DNA of 7,741 nucleotides. Origin: Bryobacterales bacterium. GTDB taxonomy: Bacteria; Acidobacteriota; Terriglobia; Bryobacterales; Bryobacteraceae. Within the stretch, counting starts at the first letter, position 1. Every line of letters begins with the position of its first letter. Position numbers and translations under genes: made by a program. Of this stretch, positions 1 through 6,549 are shown in pieces. The stretch is from NCBI GenBank assembly GCA_003487005.1, contig DNFG01000437.1, positions 1-7,741 on the forward strand. The letters are read 5' to 3'. The notes under the pieces were generated by a model. It worked only from the letters and a program-made list of their open reading frames with translations. It had not been told where the DNA came from and did not search any database.

Positions 1-594
1 GGGGAGGAGTTGGCCGGCGTGGGTGGCGGCCATCCAGATGGGGGTGGTGCCGGGGAGGGTGGCGACGAGGTCGAGGAGGGGCTGATTGGATTTCCAGCCG
101 GGCTGGTCGCGGCGGTCGACGATTTTCTTGAGGTCCTCGATCTGTCCGGCGGCGGCGGCGCCGGTATTCATGAACAGGACGCCGGGACCATCGCCGTAGA
201 CGATGTAGTAGCCCTTGTAGCTCATGCGCTGGAGGCCGGGTTGTTTGAATTCGGGTTCGAGGCCGAAGGAACCGCCGAATTTACCGCGAATGAGGACGAA
301 GGGGGCGCCGTCCTTCTGGAGGACGAGGAGGAGTTCCCAGATGTCCTTGCGGACGTCGAGGCCGGTCTGTTCGGCGAAGCGCTCGAGTTGGGGGAGTTTG
401 CGGGGCTCGATGAACTGCTTGTGGAAGGGGGTTTTCTTGATGCGGTCGAGGCGGATGCAGGCGATGGCGAGGGCGTCTTCGGGGATGAGGGGGGCGAGGG
501 CGGCATCGACGCGGGCGAATTCGGGTTCGCGGCGGCAGGAGGCAAGGGGGAGCAGGAGGAGGGCGGCGAGGGAGAGGGAGAGGAGACGGGTCAT
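1..594 (-). CDS. Putative lipoprotein of unknown function, 3' end cut by window edge
   Basis: Reading the minus strand from an ATG at 594 gives 198 codons open to the left edge, so only the N-terminal part is present. Residues 1-20 form a lipoprotein signal: Arg3, a Leu/Ala-rich core, then the lipobox LASC with the lipidated Cys at residue 20. No inner-membrane retention Asp follows the Cys (CRREPEF), so outer-membrane sorting is possible. The rest is a soluble alpha/beta-looking sequence with no enzymatic motif I recognise. It includes the segments PEDALAIACIRLDRIKKTPF and GLDVRKDIWELLLVLQKDG. From memory it resembles a conserved acidobacterial family of exported proteins with no assigned role. 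The start is supported by GGTGA (603-607 on this strand), eight bases upstream of the ATG. Codons are overwhelmingly C-ending. The gene is transcribed divergently from the small-protein/porin/permease genes. I am confident it is a real gene; its function is unknown. Confidence -1.
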   Translation of the reverse strand, partial: MTRLLSLSLAALLLLPLASCRREPEFARVDAALAPLIPEDALAIACIRLDRIKKTPFHKQFIEPRKLPQLERFAEQTGLDVRKDIWELLLVLQKDGAPFVLIRGKFGGSFGLEPEFKQPGLQRMSYKGYYIVYGDGPGVLFMNTGAAAAGQIEDLKKIVDRRDQPGWKSNQPLLDLVATLPGTTPIWMAATHAGQLLP

Positions 595-756
595 CGTGGA
601 GTTCACCAAACAGACAAGACGCACGCGGGGGGCGGAAGCTTCAGGGATTTTGCTGAGGCGCGCACTGAGGCAAAAAACAGGGGCGGCGGCATGACTCCTT
701 TTCCTTCAGAGTAGCGCTTAGAAGGGTTGAGGAGTGTTGAGTTGATATCAGGATGG

Positions 757-894
757 ATGGAGGATTGGGGATTGTTGGAGACGCTGGCCGTGGGGTTAAT
801 GGCTTTCCTGGCGTGGGTGATGTACCTGTACCGGCAGGAGCGGCAGCAGAGGATGAGGGCGGAGGTGCGACGGAGGCTGCTGGGGGCGGAGTAG
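757..894 (+). CDS. Small single-span membrane protein (45 aa), hypothetical
   Basis: From ATG 757 this frame encodes 45 residues ending at TAG 892-894. The product begins MEDWGLLETL and has one hydrophobic span at about residues 6-25 (rich in Leu, Ala, Val, Met, Trp and Tyr). A strongly basic tail with many Arg and Gln residues follows. By the positive-inside rule the N-terminus would be outside and the C-terminus cytoplasmic. AGGA lies only three bases before ATG 757. An alternative TTG start at 742-744 has AGGAG (730-734) seven bases upstream and would add five residues, so the exact start is open. The stop lies 34 bases before the porin start on the same strand, suggesting co-transcription. 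Topology and size recall CcmD-type helper proteins, but I see no specific CcmD similarity and no cytochrome maturation genes nearby. The evidence is physical plausibility only; homologues would be needed to confirm it. Confidence 0.5.
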   Translation: MEDWGLLETLAVGLMAFLAWVMYLYRQERQQRMRAEVRRRLLGAE

Positions 895-902
895 GGGGGC
901 CG

Positions 903-932
903 AGGAGGCGAGTTGATAGAATGAAAAAGTGA
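903..932 (+). promoter_or_regulatory. Porin translation initiation region: distant Shine-Dalgarno plus two overlapping mini-ORFs
   Basis: A perfect AGGAGG (903-908) lies 20 bases upstream of the only in-frame porin start codon (GTG 929-931), which is too far for direct use. Between them are TTG ATA GAA TGA (913-924) and ATG AAA AAG TGA (921-932). Each overlaps the next start by four bases (ATGA, then GTGA). An in-frame TAG at 917-919 excludes any earlier porin start. Either ribosomes reach the GTG by termination-reinitiation, or the five-A run at 924-928 is one base short of an ATG-AAA-AAA-GTG start. The arrangement is read directly from the sequence; the mechanism is inference. Confidence 0.45.
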
Positions 933-2170
933 AGATTCGAATGGCAGTCCTGGCGCTGCTGGCCGGGCTGGGCGGGTTGGCGCTGGCGCAAGAACCCGAG
1001 GAATCGCATTCAACATCGCCACCCGCGGGGCGGGAGTCGAAAGTGGTGGAGGAGTTGAAGTACAAGCAGCATCCGGGGCTGGCGTACGCGGCCTCGAAGA
1101 TCTACTTCTCGGACAAACGCTACTCGATCAGCGGCTACGGCGAGGTGAATGCGGTCAAGGCCTCGGAGGATCAGAGTGCGGGCGGTGGCGACCTGGAGCT
1201 CTATTACACCAATCTCTATCGTTTTTCGACGTTTCTTGGTTACAAAATCAAGCCGAACCTGATCTTCAATTTTGAGTTTCTGGGTGAGTTCCTGCATGAC
1301 GGGACACAGGAGTATGGGCGAGATATTGTGATCGAGGCGATGCTGGATTATCTGATCCATCGCAATTTCAATCTGCGCTTTGGGTTTTATCCGCTGCCAA
1401 TGGGGTACATCAACAATAACGATGAGCCGGTGATGTTCCGGTCGGTGAACCGGCCGGAGGTGGAGCGGCTGATCATTCCGTCGTCGTGGATCAGTTTGGG
1501 GGTGATGGGCTTTGGGGCGGTGCCGCGGACGGAGAGCCTCACGTGGTCGCTTGGGGTAGTGGGTGGACTGGACGCGGCGGAGTTTCAGCCGGGTTCGTGG
1601 CTGCGTCAGGGGCGGCAGATTCATCACGGATTGCCGAAGGACGCGGCGGCGCACGGGCAGTTGGGCTGGTCGAGCGGAGAGCACCTGCAATTGGGGCTCT
1701 CGGGGTACTATGGGCAATCGGGCGCGGAAGCGCCGGACGCAGTGGAGCGGGTGCGAGCCACGACGAGTCTGGGGGCGGTGCATTTCCGGTATGCCCCGGG
1801 GCGGGCATCGGTGGTGGGGGTAGCGTCGATGGGCGGATTGAGGAACACGGAGGGGCTGTACGAATTGACGGGAAGGACGCTGGGCGCGCGGACGAACGGA
1901 ATGTACGTGGAGCCGTCGTATGCCTTCCGGAACGGCAAGTTGCCGCTGTTCGCTCGATTTGAGCGCCTGAATACGCATGCGCGGGTGGCGGGCGCACTGC
2001 AGCCTTTCCGGGCGAATGAGGGCGACCTGCGGATCGTGACGACGGGTGTGAATTACCTGCCGAAGCGCAATCTCGTCTTCAAGGCGAATTACCAGTTCCG
2101 CTGGAACCGGTCGCCCTTCGCCGCTCCCGAGGCAAACCTGATGGAGTTCGGGTTCGGCTTCATCTATTAG
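929..2170 (+). CDS. Outer-membrane porin-like beta-barrel protein
   Basis: This gene encodes 413 residues. Residues 1-20 are a Sec signal peptide: Lys2 and Arg4, a Leu/Ala/Gly core, then ALA before QEPEE, a good signal peptidase I site. The mature protein alternates polar and aromatic/hydrophobic residues as in beta-strands (YSISGYGEVNAVKA, NLIFNFEFLGEFLHDG, FNLRFGFYPLPMGYI). It ends FGFGFIY, a terminal aromatic beta-signal typical of proteins inserted by the BAM machinery. Early-barrel motifs resemble phosphate-selective/OprP-like or carbohydrate porins of Gram-negative bacteria, but substrate cannot be read from sequence. The start is GTG 929 because TAG at 917 closes the frame upstream; ATG 941 is a weaker alternative that would shorten the signal peptide's basic end. 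The NCS1 permease gene starts 47 bases downstream on the same strand, so the pair may move one solute across both membranes. The segment around 1190-1420 is noticeably more AT-rich than its surroundings. Confidence 0.85.
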   Translation: MKIRMAVLALLAGLGGLALAQEPEESHSTSPPAGRESKVVEELKYKQHPGLAYAASKIYFSDKRYSISGYGEVNAVKASEDQSAGGGDLELYYTNLYRFSTFLGYKIKPNLIFNFEFLGEFLHDGTQEYGRDIVIEAMLDYLIHRNFNLRFGFYPLPMGYINNNDEPVMFRSVNRPEVERLIIPSSWISLGVMGFGAVPRTESLTWSLGVVGGLDAAEFQPGSWLRQGRQIHHGLPKDAAAHGQLGWSSGEHLQLGLSGYYGQSGAEAPDAVERVRATTSLGAVHFRYAPGRASVVGVASMGGLRNTEGLYELTGRTLGARTNGMYVEPSYAFRNGKLPLFARFERLNTHARVAGALQPFRANEGDLRIVTTGVNYLPKRNLVFKANYQFRWNRSPFAAPEANLMEFGFGFIY

Positions 2171-2217
2171 CGGGGCGGCATTGGGGGTGGCGGCTGTGAT
2201 AGGCTTCCCCGCAAGCC

Positions 2218-3540
2218 ATGCTGCCTGAATACATCGCCAAAGCCTTGCCGAATCCGGCGTCGAACCGTGCGCCGTGGTGGACGAACACGGGTCCGAGTTA
2301 CGCGGGGGTCCATTTCTGGATCGCCTTCTACAACATGATCGCGGTGGGAACGATCACGCGGGGATCGCTGCCACTGTGTCTGTTTGCGATTTTCACGGCG
2401 GGATTGTTGAGTTGGGCGCTGTTCTACTATGCGCCGGCGATGATGGGGATGAAGTCGGGGTTTTCTTTGTACGTGGTGGGGTCGTCGACGTTCGGGACGC
2501 GGGGCGGGTACGCGATGCCGGGGTTATTGATGGGCCTGCTGCAGGTGGGGTGGTTCGCGGTGGGGACGTATTTCGCGACCCGGTTCATGCTGAACGCGGC
2601 GGGGTCCTCCGCGGGGCCGAACACGATGCCATTCGTGATCGCAGGGTTCGCGTGGGGGTTGACGATGGCCTACATCGGGGTGAAGGGGATCGGGTATGTC
2701 GCGAAGGTAGCGACGTTTCTGAACTTCATTCCGCTGATCATGTTGATCTACATCTTCTACCGGGTGGCACCGGGGATTCCGCAGCATGTGCCTTCGGAGC
2801 CGAACAGTTTCATCGCGTTCACGTTCATGCTGCAGATGGTCATCGGGTTCTTCTCGACGGCGGGGGCGGCGGGGGCGGATTTTGGGGTGAACAACCGGCA
2901 CGCGGGGGACGTGCGGTGGGGGGGATTCGTGGGGATCACGGTCTCGATCACTCTGGCGGCGGGATTGGCGCTGGTGTCGGTGGCTGGGGCGCGGGTGCTG
3001 TACCCGTCGATTCAGGGATTCCAGTATGACGAGGTGGTGGCGACGGCCGGGGGCGGACTGGCATCGGCGATGTTCCTGCTGTTCACGCTGGCGTCGATAC
3101 CTTCGGCGTGTTTCTGCGCGTTCATCGCGAGCAATTCTTTTTCGACGATGATTCCGAAGGTGCCGCGGCTGAGTTCGACGATGACGGCGGCGGTGATCGC
3201 GATCATTCTGGCGGTGACGGGGGTGGCGGAGAATCTGGTGGAGTTTTTCACGATCGTGGGGGCGTCGTTCGGGCCGATTTGCGGAGCGATGGCGGCGGAT
3301 TACTGGCTGAGCGGGAAGAAGTGGGCGGGACCGCGAAAGGGGATCAACTGGGCGGGGTACGGGGCGTGGGCGGCGGGTTTCGTGGTGGGCATTCTGCCCT
3401 TCCTGCCTGTATCGGAGGCGGTGAAGACGTACGGGCAGCCGGCGGTGCTGTACAGCTTCTTCACGGGGTTCGTGGTGTATGTGGTTCTGGCGAAGTTGGG
3501 GTTGGAGCCGGAGGGGGTGGAGATGCCGCAGAAAGTGTGA
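2218..3540 (+). CDS. NCS1-family nucleobase permease (cytosine/purine type, CodB-like)
   Basis: This 440-residue, almost entirely hydrophobic protein has about 12 predicted membrane spans, as usual for the nucleobase:cation symporter-1 family. These inner-membrane carriers import cytosine, purines, allantoin or hydantoins. Near the N-terminus it has the APWW entry motif (18-21). The span containing GLLMGLLQVGWFAVG (residues 102-116) closely matches the QVGWFGVG signature of E. coli CodB. Near the C-terminus, FGPICGAMAADYW matches the family's G-x-x-x-ADYW segment, followed by the basic loop and the INWAGYGAWAAG span. ATG 2218 is the first in-frame start after TAG 2200-2202; no good ribosome site precedes it, so translation may depend on readout from the porin gene. 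A GCGGGG/CCCCGC inverted repeat (2170-2175/2207-2212) lies in the short gap. A hairpin at 3618-3650 probably ends the transcript. Family assignment is firm; the substrate is not determinable, so no gene symbol is given. Confidence 0.9.
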   Translation: MLPEYIAKALPNPASNRAPWWTNTGPSYAGVHFWIAFYNMIAVGTITRGSLPLCLFAIFTAGLLSWALFYYAPAMMGMKSGFSLYVVGSSTFGTRGGYAMPGLLMGLLQVGWFAVGTYFATRFMLNAAGSSAGPNTMPFVIAGFAWGLTMAYIGVKGIGYVAKVATFLNFIPLIMLIYIFYRVAPGIPQHVPSEPNSFIAFTFMLQMVIGFFSTAGAAGADFGVNNRHAGDVRWGGFVGITVSITLAAGLALVSVAGARVLYPSIQGFQYDEVVATAGGGLASAMFLLFTLASIPSACFCAFIASNSFSTMIPKVPRLSSTMTAAVIAIILAVTGVAENLVEFFTIVGASFGPICGAMAADYWLSGKKWAGPRKGINWAGYGAWAAGFVVGILPFLPVSEAVKTYGQPAVLYSFFTGFVVYVVLAKLGLEPEGVEMPQKV

Positions 3541-3617
3541 TTTTTCCGCGCTCGGGTGAGAGGATTTGGGGCCGGAACGCGCTTAAGAGTCAGGAGGGCG
3601 GAGATTCGCCGTCAGAG

Positions 3618-3655
3618 CAGCCGGTGCGATCGGAGGAGCCGCACCGGCTGTCTTT
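3618..3655. terminator. Perfect 11-bp hairpin between convergent genes, likely bidirectional terminator
   Basis: The arms CAGCCGGTGCG (3618-3628) and CGCACCGGCTG (3640-3650) are perfect inverted copies around an 11-base loop. TCTTT (3651-3655) follows on the plus strand; on the minus strand the stem is followed by CTCTGAC, a poor U-tract. The hairpin is 77 bases beyond the permease stop and 34 bases beyond the antiporter stop, exactly where transcripts from both directions would end. The pairing is visible; the terminator role is inferred from position. The short U-tract makes it less than ideal as an intrinsic terminator. Confidence 0.7.
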
Positions 3656-3684
3656 GCGTCCGGGGGGAGGATTGGAGGGGTGGC

Positions 3685-5169
3685 TTACTCGCCGAAGTCT
3701 TCCGGGGAGAGACCGAGGACGGCGCAGAGGGCGGGTTGATCGGCGGTTTCGGCGAGGATGGTGAGGGCGTCGCCGGGTTCGAGGCGGGTATCGCCACGGG
3801 GAGCGAGGAAGGTGTCGCCGCGGCCAATGAGGACAACGAGGGCGGTCTTGGGGAGGTTGAGGTCGAGGATGCGGAGGGAGGCGGCGGGGGAGTCCGGGGG
3901 GAGTTCGAGTTCAAACATGCGGCTGGTGGTGCGGGTGGTGGGGACGAATTCGAGGGGGTACTGCTTGCGGGTGGGGAGCGGGGCTTCGAGTTTGAGGAGG
4001 CGGGTGACGAGGGGGATGGTGGTGCCCTGGAGGAGGACGGAGGTCAAGACGATAAAGAAGACAAGGTTGAAGAAGAGACCGGCGGCGGGGAGGCCGGCGA
4101 GGAGGGGGAAGGTGGCGAGGATGATGGGGACGGCGCCGCGGAGGCCAACCCAGCCGACGAGAGCCTTCTGCCGGAAGCGGATCTGAGCGAAGGCAAGGGC
4201 AGCAAAGACGGCGGCGGGGCGGGCGATGAAGATGAGAAAGAGGGCGAGCAGGAGGCCGGGAAGGGCGACGGGCGGCAATTGTGAGGGGAAGACGAGGAGG
4301 CCGAGGACGAGGAACATGGCGATCTGCATGAGCCAGGCGAGGGCGTCGTGGAAGCGGACGAGGGAGCGCTTGTGGAGGAAATCGCCATTACCGAGGAGGA
4401 TGCCGGCGAGGTAAACGGCGAGGAAGCCGTTGCCCTGGAGGAGAGAGGCGCCGCTGTAAGTGAGCAGGACGACCGCGATGGTAAAGGCGGGGTAGAGGCC
4501 GTCGCTTTCGAGTTTGAAGCGGTTGAGGGTCCAGAGGGCGGCACGTCCGGCGGCGTAGCCGGCGACAGCGCCGACGGCGAGCTGGAGGACGAGGATGGCG
4601 AGGAGGCGGACGGGCCCGGTATCGGGCTGGGAGATGGCTTCGATCAGTCCGACGGTGAGGAGGACGGCCATGGGGTCGTTGCTGCCGGATTCGAGTTCGA
4701 GGAGGGGCTGGGTACGGCCCTTCATGCTGACGGACTTGGAGCGGAGGATGGAGAAGACGGCGGCGGCATCGGTGGAACTGACAATGGCGCCAAGCAGGAG
4801 ACCTTCCAGCCAGGTGGTCTTGAGGATGAAGTGGGCGAACGTGCCGATCAGGAGGGCGGTGAAGGCAACGCCGAGGGTGGAGAGGCTGAGGCCTTGCCAG
4901 AGGACGGGGCGGATGGCGCGCCGGTCGGTTTCGAGTCCGCCGGAGAAGAGGATGAAGGCGAGGGCGATGACGCCGACGGATTGGGAGAGGCGGGCGTCGT
5001 CAAACCAGATGCCTCCGGGCCCGTCGGAACCGGCGAGCATCCCGATGGCGATGAAGAGGAGAAGACCGGGAACACCAAGGCGGTAAGAGAGTTTGGAAGC
5101 CCCCAGCGCGGCGAGCAGGAGCACGGCAGTGATGAGCATGACCGGGCTGAGGGGATCGGAGGGCACCAT
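3685..5169 (-). CDS. nhaP2: CPA1-type potassium/proton antiporter (NhaP2/CvrA family)
   Basis: From ATG 5169 this gene encodes 494 residues. Residues 10-400 form a polytopic Na+/H+-exchanger domain. It carries the family hallmarks RLGVPGLLLFIAIGMLAGSD (30-49), SSTDAAAVF (131-139) and ESGSNDP (160-166), the last with the Asn-Asp pair expected at the ion/proton site. A cytoplasmic RCK_C (TrkA-C) regulatory domain follows at about 418-487, with the GRGDTFLAPRGDTRLEPGD core. The protein stops just after RCK_C and lacks the extra C-terminal domain of the longer E. coli protein. Known relatives expel K+ in exchange for H+ at the inner membrane, for pH, osmotic and K+ control. GTG 5262 would add 31 polar, Pro-rich residues with no ribosome site and would leave almost no leader, so ATG 5169 is preferred. 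ATG 5139 is another option. The gene diverges from the sugar symporter. Family is clear; K+ versus Na+ preference is inferred from the family. Confidence 0.9.
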   Translation of the reverse strand: MVPSDPLSPVMLITAVLLLAALGASKLSYRLGVPGLLLFIAIGMLAGSDGPGGIWFDDARLSQSVGVIALAFILFSGGLETDRRAIRPVLWQGLSLSTLGVAFTALLIGTFAHFILKTTWLEGLLLGAIVSSTDAAAVFSILRSKSVSMKGRTQPLLELESGSNDPMAVLLTVGLIEAISQPDTGPVRLLAILVLQLAVGAVAGYAAGRAALWTLNRFKLESDGLYPAFTIAVVLLTYSGASLLQGNGFLAVYLAGILLGNGDFLHKRSLVRFHDALAWLMQIAMFLVLGLLVFPSQLPPVALPGLLLALFLIFIARPAAVFAALAFAQIRFRQKALVGWVGLRGAVPIILATFPLLAGLPAAGLFFNLVFFIVLTSVLLQGTTIPLVTRLLKLEAPLPTRKQYPLEFVPTTRTTSRMFELELPPDSPAASLRILDLNLPKTALVVLIGRGDTFLAPRGDTRLEPGDALTILAETADQPALCAVLGLSPEDFGE

Positions 5170-5210
5170 TCCATCGTAAGCGAGGGGGGCGGGCGAGGTG
5201 GAGATGGGAG

Positions 5211-5216
5211 TATGAT
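5211..5216 (+). promoter_or_regulatory. Possible -10 box (TATGAT) for the sugar symporter operon
   Basis: TATGAT matches five of six bases of the sigma-70 -10 consensus and lies 49 bases before the symporter ATG, in the 96-base gap between divergent genes. The G-rich sequence upstream shows no recognisable -35 hexamer, so it is only a candidate. No equally good box was found for the antiporter on the other strand. Confidence 0.3.
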
Positions 5217-5265
5217 GGCGGATTCGGTCTGGTGGAGCGATGAAAGAGGGAGTTGAGTTCACTTT

Positions 5266-6549
5266 ATGACGCAGACGAATGGGCGCCTGTTGCCGCCGGG
5301 GATTCTCTGGCCGTTTATCCTGCTGACGAGTTGCTTCGCGTGGTGGGGTTTGGCGAACAACATGACAGACACGCTGCTGGCGGCGTTCAAGCGAATCCAG
5401 AGCATGTCGGACTTCCAGACATCGCTGATTCAGATTGCGTTTTACGGGTCCTACTTCTGCTTCGCGTTGCCGGCGGCGATCTTCATCAAGAAGTTCTCGT
5501 ACAAGGCGGGAGTTCTGTTAGGGTTGTCGCTATTCAGCGTCGGGGGGCTGCTGTTTTATCCGGCGAGCCAGACGATGGTGTACTGGCATTTTCTGGCGGC
5601 TTTGTACATTCTGGCGGGGGGATTGTCGATTCTGGAGACGAGCGCGAACCCCTATATCATTGTTCTGGGGCCGGAGGCGACGGGGACGCAGCGGCTGAAC
5701 CTGGCGCAGTCGTTCAATCCGATCGGCTCGATCATGGGGGTGGTGATCAGCAAAATCTGGATTCTGTCGGAGTTGCGGGAGTTGTCGGCGGAGCAGCGGG
5801 CGGCGTTGCCGGCGGCGGAGCTGGAGAGGATTCAGATGGGAGAACTGGAGGCGGTGATGGGGCCGTATGTCGTGGTGGCGGTGGGGATGCTGGTGATTGG
5901 AGGGCTGATCTGGTTCTGCCGGATGCCGAACTCCTCGGATCAGGGCAACGGGGAGGAGACAAAGCTGAACCTGGGGGCGACGCTGGGGCGGCTGGTGAGG
6001 AACCCACGGTATATGACGGGGGTGGTGGCGCAGTTCTTCTATGTGGGGGCGCAGATCGGGGTCTGGTCGTTCACGATCCGCTACGTGATGAAGGAGCTGA
6101 ATCTGAATGAGGAGCAGTCATCGAACTATTACATCGCGGCGCTGGTCCTGTTCGCGGCATCGCGTTTCATTTGCACGGGGTTGATGAGCGTGTATGCGCC
6201 GGGAAAGATCCTGATGACGCTGGCGGTGCTGGCGATGGCATGCACGGCGGGGGTGATCTGGGCGGGAGGGATTGTGGGGGTGTACGCGCTGGTGGGGATA
6301 TCGGGGTGCATGTCGTTGATGTTCCCGACGATTTACGGGCTGGCGGTGCGCGGATTGGGGCCGGACACGAAGATCGGAGGCTCGGGGCTGATCATGGCGA
6401 TTCTGGGTGGGGCGGTGATTACGGCGGTGCAGGGGCAGGTTTCGGACGGGACGGGGAATATCAATCTGTCGTATCTGGTGCCGCTCGCGTGTTTTGGGGT
6501 GATTGCGCTGTATGCGTTGATGGAGACGCGGCATCCGGTGCAGCGGTGA
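5266..6549 (+). CDS. fucP: FucP-family L-fucose (sugar):H+ symporter, major facilitator superfamily
   Basis: This 427-residue, 12-span inner-membrane transporter aligns well with E. coli FucP from memory. ANNMTD places Asp35 where FucP has Asp46. LETSANPYIIVLGPEATG (123-140) places Glu124 at FucP Glu135. LNLAQSFNPIGS (144-155) places Asn151 at FucP Asn162. All three are shifted by exactly 11 residues, so the known proton-coupling and sugar-site residues are kept. The longer cytoplasmic stretch after span 5 (about 166-193, SELRELSAEQRAALP) is typical of the subfamily. Proteins of this group import L-fucose or other hexoses such as glucose/galactose, so the sugar is uncertain; no fucose catabolic genes are visible here. 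ATG 5266 is preceded by GGGAG (5248-5252), 13 bases away, a weak ribosome site. The stop TGA overlaps the next gene's GTG, implying one operon. A possible -10 box sits at 5211. Confidence 0.9.
   Translation: MTQTNGRLLPPGILWPFILLTSCFAWWGLANNMTDTLLAAFKRIQSMSDFQTSLIQIAFYGSYFCFALPAAIFIKKFSYKAGVLLGLSLFSVGGLLFYPASQTMVYWHFLAALYILAGGLSILETSANPYIIVLGPEATGTQRLNLAQSFNPIGSIMGVVISKIWILSELRELSAEQRAALPAAELERIQMGELEAVMGPYVVVAVGMLVIGGLIWFCRMPNSSDQGNGEETKLNLGATLGRLVRNPRYMTGVVAQFFYVGAQIGVWSFTIRYVMKELNLNEEQSSNYYIAALVLFAASRFICTGLMSVYAPGKILMTLAVLAMACTAGVIWAGGIVGVYALVGISGCMSLMFPTIYGLAVRGLGPDTKIGGSGLIMAILGGAVITAVQGQVSDGTGNINLSYLVPLACFGVIALYALMETRHPVQR

Noticed and set aside
10..714. A 234-codon plus-strand frame opposite the lipoprotein gene
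   Set aside because: The product is a Gly/Glu/Ala repeat-like shadow. The minus strand carries a signal peptide with lipobox and a well-spaced ribosome site.
595..756. Promoters for the divergent lipoprotein and small-protein genes
   Set aside because: Hexamers such as TTGCCT and TTGAGG occur, but none has a fitting partner at a normal spacing, so no promoter was called.
753..932. A second frame from ATG 753 overlapping the small membrane protein
   Set aside because: Its translation is Gly/Ala-rich with no hydrophobic or structural pattern; the frame from 757 (or 742) gives a coherent membrane protein.
2170..2212. GCGGGG/CCCCGC inverted repeat between porin and permease as a terminator
   Set aside because: The stem is only six base pairs with a loop of about 31 bases and no U-tract, so it is weak and likely chance in GC-rich DNA.
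3556..5256. Long Gly/Glu/Asp-rich plus-strand frames opposite the antiporter
   Set aside because: The antiporter's conserved motifs lie on the minus strand; these frames show only acidic low-complexity sequence arising from its antisense.
6171..6545. N-terminal extension of the acetyltransferase frame into the symporter gene
   Set aside because: The upstream part is Gly/Asp-rich and out of frame with conserved symporter sequence; GNAT homology begins right after GTG 6546.
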